Shown in pieces: positions 58,266 to 64,000 of a stretch of DNA of 64,000 nucleotides (positions within the stretch are counted from its first letter, which is position 1; every line of letters starts with the position of its first letter). The notes under the pieces are model-generated. The model was not told the DNA's origin and did no database searches. It worked only from the letters and a program-made list of their open reading frames with translations. The stretch comes from Sarcophilus harrisii (Eukaryota > Chordata > Mammalia > Dasyuromorphia > Dasyuridae), in NCBI RefSeq assembly GCF_902635505.1, contig NC_045429.1, positions 221,501,997-221,565,996 on the forward strand. Direction: 5' to 3'. The position numbers and the translations under genes are program-made.

Positions 58266-58697
58266 TTTCTTTTTTTATTTTTTTAAATAACTTTTTATTG
58301 ATAGAACCCATGCCAGGGTAATGTTTTACAACATTATCCCTTGCACTCACTTCTGTTCCGATTTTTCCCCTCCCTCCCACCACCCTCTCCCCCAGATGGC
58401 AAGCAATCCTATACATGTTAAATAGATTACAGTAGATCTTGGATACAATATATGTGTGCAGAACCGAACAGTTTTCTTGTTGCTCAGGGAGAATTGGATT
58501 TAGAAGCCATTAATAACCTGGGAAGAAGAACAAAAATGCAAGCAGTTTACATTCATTTCCTAGTGTTCTTTCTTTGGGTGTAGCTGCTTCTGTCCATCCT
58601 TGATCAATTGAAACTAAGTTAGATCTTGTCTTTGTTGAAGAAATCCACTTCCATCAGAATACATCCTCATACAGTATCATTGTTGAGGTATATAATG
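58266..58697 (-). mobile_element. Short L1 3' end with 19-bp target duplication
   Basis: 432 bp of L1 3' UTR and ORF2 tip, A tail as T-rich 58266-58290. The perfect 19-base direct repeat attaaggaagcagaatttc is at 58247-58265 and 58698-58716. Its 3' UTR differs from that of the L1 at 59673, so a different subfamily. Confidence 0.92.
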
Positions 58698-58904
58698 ATT
58701 AAGGAAGCAGAATTTCAAAGAGATTATTCAGAAGTAATATTGATGTGGGACCACTCTTACTGTGCTGGGATTGCCCACAATGGTTCCACTAACAATTGAA
58801 ATGTCCTTGGTTGGGAGATCAGCTTAGCTGACCATCAAAATCAACAATCCACATGCTAACTGAAAAGTGAAGAAAGGGCTGGGGATGAGGAAGGGGAGAA
58901 AAGG

Positions 58905-59062
58905 GAAGGGAATAAGCATTTATTACGTGCCTACTATGAGCAAAGGCCCAGTGCTAAACATGTGTTATCTCATTTGAGAAAATGAGGAAAAAACTTTGCA
59001 CTTTTAAAAAAGTTTAAATTAAACTTTAAACTACCAAAAAAAAAAAAAAAAAAAAAAAGAGC
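58905..59062 (-). repeat. L2-type scrap and poly(A) run
   Basis: taagcatttattacgtgcct is an antisense L2-like end (58915-58975). A pure A run of about 25 follows at about 59035-59059. Confidence 0.5.
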
Positions 59063-59210
59063 AAGAAGGACAGGTAGAATTGGAGAGTGTGGGAAGGGAA
59101 GTAATGTTAAATAAATCTGGATTTACCAAGTAATGGAATGTTAGAGTGGGCTCCTTTATTAGAAGTCAAATTATAGCTCTCTTTAGAGCTATACTACACT
59201 ATACTATACA

Positions 59211-59455
59211 CTATTTATAGTGTAATGAATAGAATGCTCAATCTGAGTCAGGAAAACTCATTTTCCTAAGTTCAAATCACACACTAGTTGTGTGACCCTA
59301 GGAAAGCCACTTAACCTTTGCCTCATCTGTAAAAGGACCTGGAGATAGAAACACCAAACCATTCTAGTATCTTTGCCAAGAAAACCCAAATGGAGTCATA
59401 GAGAGTCAAACAAGACTGCAAAATGGACAAGACTACAAAATAATTGAACAATTCT
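59211..59455 (+). repeat. MAR1-type SINE with RTE-like tail
   Basis: tgaatagaatgctcaatctg, cctaggaaagccacttaacc, then ccattctagtatctttgcca and tggagtcatagagagtcaaa. Sense counterpart of the copy at 4911. Confidence 0.75.
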
Positions 59456-59672
59456 GCATAAAGAAATGAAAGCTTCTGTTGTATGATGATCAACTGTACT
59501 TGGCTCTTTTCAAAAACAGAAAGACCTTGCTACACCAGATTTCTTATTTACTTGTATCCTCTGAAAAATAGTCTTGGTCTTGATTTGAAAGCCAATAATT
59601 AAACAAAAAAAAAGGTGTGTACATAAATATGACCCAGGGAGGGTGGGAGGTCTGTTAAGAACCTGTCTTTGA

Positions 59673-60841
59673 GTTCTGATAAAGGCCTCATTTCCAAAAT
59701 ATATAGAGAATTAACTCTAATTTATAAAAAATCAAGCCATTCTCCAATTGAAAAATGGTCAAAGGATATGAACAGACAATTCTCAGATGAAGAAATTGAA
59801 ACTATTTCTAGTCATATGAAAAGATGCTCCAAGTCATTATTAATCAGAGAAATGCAAATTAAGACAACTCTAAGATACCACTACACACCTGTCAGATTGG
59901 CTAAGATGACAGGAAAAAATAATGATGATTGTTGGAGGGGATGCGGGAAAACTGGGACATTGATGCATTGTTGGTGGAGTTGTGAACGAATCCAACCATT
60001 TTGGAGAGTAGTTTGGAACTATGCTCAAAAAGTTATCAAACTGTGCATACCCTTTGATCCAGAAGTGTTACTACTGGGATTATATCCCAAAGAGATTATA
60101 AAGAAGGGAAAGGGACCTGTATGTGCACGAATGTTTGTGGCAGCCCTTTTTTAGTGGCTAAAACCTGGAAACTGAATGGATGTCCATCAGTTGGAGAATG
60201 GTTCAATAAATTGTGGTATATGAAAATTATGGAATATTACTGTTCTGTAAGAAATGACCAACAGGATGATTTCAGAAAGGCCTGGAGAGACTTACACGAA
60301 CTGATGCTGAGTGAAATGAGCAGGACCAGGAGATCATTATATACTTCAACAACAATACTATATGATGACCAGTTCTGATGGATCAGGCCATCCTCAGCAA
60401 CAAGATCAACCAAATCATTTCTAATGGAGCAGTAATGAACTGAACCAGCTATACCCAGAAAAAGAACTCTGGGAGATGACTAAAAACCATTACATTGAAT
60501 TCCCAATCCCTATATTTATGCACACTTGCATTTTTGATTTCCTTCACAAGCTAATTGTACAATAATTCAGAGTCTGATTCTTTTTGTACATCAAAATAAT
60601 GTTTTGGTCATGTATACTTATTATGTATCTAAGTTGTGTTTTAATGTATTTAACATCTACTGGTCATCCTGCCATTTAGGGGAGGGGGTGGGGGGGTAAG
60701 AGGTGAAAAATTGGAGCAGGAGGTTTGGCAATTGTTAATGCTGTGAAGTTACCCATGTATATATCCTGTAAATAAAAGGCTATTAAATTTAAAAAAAAAA
60801 TAAAATAAAAACCAGAGTCCAGAAATAAAAAAAAAAAAAAA
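59673..60841 (+). mobile_element. Young 5'-truncated L1 with 16-bp target duplication
   Basis: ORF2 C-terminus is open from 59669 to 60154 ([56 protein letters not shown]), then shifts frame to 60121-60378 (ending STTILYDDQF), so one frameshift. The 3' UTR follows to about 60790. Two A-rich tracts are separated by ccagagtccagaaat. The repeat aagaacctgtctttga at 59657-59672 and 60842-60857 is perfect. Confidence 0.93.
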
Positions 60842-60857
60842 AAGAACCTGTCTTTGA

Positions 60858-62594
60858 AATGCCAATGAAAATACTGCATGATGATGTTATTCATACTTTA
60901 CACTGACTTCCAGCTTGTAAGGACAGAGTGATGATGGGTGTACACACTCCTTAAGTAGCCTCATGGACATCAGAATGGTTGAGGTTACCAAACAATTTCA
61001 AAAATTTTCCTAGCCAGCCTCACCCTATTCTCAGAAGCAATTATCTTAAGGTATTGGGAAATTCTGCTGAAGGGGATGGGGTAGACCCTGAAGCATTATT
61101 CCTATTTCAGAAATTGAAGGGGATAAGGAGACAAGTGACAATCTCTACATTGATAATGCTCTCATTTTCTCCATCCCAAATTTACTTATCTGTGTTCGTG
61201 GTTTTTCCTTGAAATAAAATATAAACTACCTGAATGCAAAGACTGTCTTATTTCTGTCTCCATAGTGACCAGCACTTTTTTTTTTTTTAGTGGACTTGTG
61301 ATTCCATTAATATAAGGAATTCTTAGTGAGGTATCTCCTACCAGTGCAGATCGGTATACCTCTACTAAGTCTTGGAGAGTTGTCTGGAACCAGAGCTACA
61401 TAGCAAGTAGGTCAGAACCAGAACTTGAACGCAGGACTTTCTGACTCAGAGTGAATAATAACCTCAAGCTACATTTCCTCTCTACTACCACACAACAAGA
61501 ACTTAATTAATGCTTTTTGAACAGTAGCAAAATGTTCAGGGATGGGGAAGGGAGAGCGTAGTTCCCCGGCCCATCCATAAGGGGGCAAAGTAACTCTGTG
61601 CTCAACTCTTTCCCCAGAGCAAGTTAAATAACTTCCTAGAAGCTAAGAAATTTTTAGCGGTCTGGTGAAGCTTATGGTTCCCCTCTCAAAATTCTATTTT
61701 TTAAATGCATAAATAAAACACAAAGAATTATGAAGAAAAACCAACATAATTAAAATGCAATTATATATGTAATAATATATTTTATATATAATAAAAATAT
61801 AAATATATATATATATCCACCGATGGTAGATTAAGGTTTTTTGTGCATAGGACACAGGAGATAGAACAGTTCAGGAATCTATTGGAGACAGTGGGCAATT
61901 AATGGCAATAAATGGATAATTTGCAAAACTGCCCTCCTCCTTTGACTTTACTTAGCAGACTTTCACCTTTATTTTGCAAGGGAAAAGTTGTAGCCTGCCG
62001 CAAGACTACTGTTAGATCTTAGGGCAAACATTATGTAAGCAAGCCACTGATGCTTTAGGATCTTGTTTAGACTAGATAGACTTAAGACTTTTTGCTTTTC
62101 CTTTAATATTCTTTTTGTTCTTTGCTATTCACATGCTAACTAGCCTACACAAAGAACAAGAGAGAGAGTGGAAGTGATGTGGCCCATTTTCCACCATCAG
62201 GGCCCCTAAATTTTACTCTTAATGGCAAAGACTTCAATCTCTCATCCTCCCTCCCCCGCCTCCATTTTTTTTTTTTTTGGCAACCTAGCCTCTCCTCTCA
62301 AATCTAATCCACAAAACCATTAGCACAAGAAATACAATTTCTACAGCAATATTCCTCATCTGAATCAAGTGATTTGAGATCAGTCTCTCTCTCCATGGCA
62401 TCAACCTCCAATTTTAGAAATCTGTTGTGTTCTCTTAGCTTTTGAGAAATCTGAGATATTAGTTCCAGCTCAAGCGTGACTTTCTTACACCAGCATTATC
62501 AAATGAGATAAGATTTGCAAAATATTTAGCACATTGTCTGGCATAAAGAAAAATACTATATAAATGCTTATTTTGTTACTCCTTATATAAAGCT
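60858..62594. other. NT5E intron 3, mostly unassigned
   Basis: Contains an L2-like sense 3' end near 61215-61275, an antisense MIR scrap at about 61400-61480, TA-rich simple sequence at 61760-61815 and a MIR-like tail at 62500-62570. No exon found. Confidence 0.4.
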
Positions 62595-62747
62595 TATGCA
62601 GATCCTCCAGCTGCTGGTATTCTCTCTTCTAAACCATGTTGCATTTATTTTGAACAGATGTTAAATACATGCATATAGGTTGTCACTTGTGATAGGACTA
62701 ACATTTACCAGTTTGGGGAGAAATGATTATTTCTTTCTTATAATCAT
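62595..62747 (+). repeat. 153-bp local direct duplication, copy 1
   Basis: Aligns without gaps to 63162-63314 with only two differences (catgcatatagg versus catacatatggg). Not recognised as a known family. Confidence 0.95.
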
Positions 62748-63161
62748 AACCAATTGCTGAAGCAGGATTAAAGTTTTATTCTACTTATTATTTTCTTATT
62801 CATATACCTATTCATTCATACCTCATTCATATCTATAGGTATACAGCCAGCCTCTGAAGAACAAGGCTAATAATAAGAATCTCAGGCAAATGTATCCCAC
62901 TGGAAAAACTCAGATCTAATCAAAAGGTAAAGAAATTCAAATTTAGATGAACTGGTAAATTTTGGCCCATTGTGTTTTAGTCAGATAGGTCTGGGTGGAA
63001 GTAGATTCTCCCTTTTGTCTAGATTATCCTGGATAGGATAGTATTGTTTAGATAAATCTCTGACCAGGAATGAGTGGTCAATATCACATTCCCTGGACCC
63101 TCATTAGAGTAAGCCCATCTCTCATTAAAACATTCAGTCTCTCATTACTTGTTAACCAATC

Positions 63162-63314
63162 TATGCAGATCCTCCAGCTGCTGGTATTCTCTCTTCTAAA
63201 CCATGTTGCATTTATTTTGAACAGATGTTAAATACATACATATGGGTTGTCACTTGTGATAGGACTAACATTTACCAGTTTGGGGAGAAATGATTATTTC
63301 TTTCTTATAATCAT
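63162..63314 (+). repeat. 153-bp local direct duplication, copy 2
   Basis: Second copy, 567 bases after the first. It is followed directly by a TA-rich tract at 63315-63412. Confidence 0.95.
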
Positions 63315-63412
63315 TATATATTATAATATAATAATAATATATTATAATTATAACATATATTTTAATATAATATATTATAATTACATATAATTATAATATA
63401 TAATATTATAAT
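63315..63412. repeat. AT-only tract of tataa/ataat units
   Basis: Nearly 100 bases of A and T with very few G or C, rich in short inverted repeats. Confidence 0.9.
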
Positions 63413-63869
63413 CTCTGCATCTTACACTCATAACAGTCTCTGGGTTTTGAGTAGATATATTCCCAGCTTAGTTACACCTGCTAGAGCTTGTTTCTCTTCC
63501 AGTATATTCTTTAAAAACTCAGAGTCACCTCCATGGTAGGGTTAGACAGCAGGACAGCCTTCCAGAAGTGGACTAATTTGGACTAAAAGGGAGAAAGGAT
63601 GTTTGCAAAGCCTCAATTACATAAAGTTAGAAATATGTTGTAAAATATATGCCATATGTTTAAAATACATACTAGGAATGGATCCTAAAAATAAAAAAAG
63701 TTGAAACAAATTTAAAAATAAATATGAATAATGAGAAGAAAAATTCATACTGTGATTAGAACAAGACTTAGGAGTTTGGAGAACAAGACTTAGGAGTTAA
63801 ATTTATGGGACTTGTCAGACTTAGCATATTAACATGTAAATGAATGGATATTTTAAAATATGTTTGCTT

Positions 63870-64000
63870 AGCAAGTATTTAGTAAGTACCTACTTAAGGG
63901 CTGGGAGTACAAAGAAAGTCTGAGACAGTCCTTGTTATCTCTAGAAATTCAGTTTAATGAGGGAGACAAGTTGGAAGCAATTATATACAAATTATATGTA
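63870..64000 (-). repeat. L2-type 3' end (antisense), cut by window edge
   Basis: gcaagtatttagtaagtacc, gggctgggagtacaaagaaa and gagggagacaagttgga match the other L2-like copies. Confidence 0.55.

Noticed and set aside
62597-63313. TG...CA direct repeats as a small terminal-repeat retroelement
   Set aside because: No matching target duplication at the two outer edges, no primer-binding or polypurine signal seen; kept only as a local duplication.

Overview
This is vertebrate nuclear DNA: AT-rich, with exons split by GT-AG introns and dense retrotransposon content. The tRNA-derived SINE with the start ggcagctaggtggcgcag, RTE-tailed MAR1-type SINEs, marsupial-type L1 3' ends and ORF1-only L1 relatives (HAL1-like) point to a marsupial. 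The SINE ending in 'cctcagc' plus oligo(A) looks Australian, perhaps dasyurid. That species-level guess is from memory of repeat families and is not proven here.

Two host genes lie tail to tail. On the + strand, positions 1-17405 hold the last six coding exons of SNX14 (a sorting nexin of the ER/lipid-droplet contact group), its stop codon and its poly(A) signal. On the - strand, positions 40657-56427 hold exons 4-9 of NT5E (ecto-5'-nucleotidase, CD73), including the exon for the C-terminal GPI signal; exons 1-3 lie to the right of the window. The order and orientation match the human SNX14/NT5E locus on 6q14.3. About 23 kb of repeat-rich intergenic DNA separates the two coding ends.

The most notable item is an intronless, uninterrupted 964-codon copy of the mitochondrial Lon protease gene LONP1 (6764-9658, - strand), lying antisense inside a 12-kb SNX14 intron. 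All ATPase and Ser-Lys protease signatures are kept, together with a mitochondrial-type N-terminus and a CpG-rich 5' end. I see no clear poly(A) tail or target-site duplication, so it may be an old retrogene kept by selection.

Repeats by region: 1-6760 L2, L1 and SINEs, including an L1 with a probable 3' transduction; 9950-17400 L1 fragments, SINEs and L2; 17800-36700 mostly nested L1 in both orientations, broken by solo LTRs of fossil retroviruses, one hAT element and a U6 snRNA pseudogene fused to L1; 36700-40650 mostly non-repetitive DNA that should include the NT5E 3' UTR; 40657-64000 NT5E introns with two HAL1-like elements, three young L1/SINE insertions with clear target duplications, a long GT/AC inverted repeat beside exon 5, and a 153-bp local duplication. 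No other host gene, tRNA, rRNA or CRISPR array was found.
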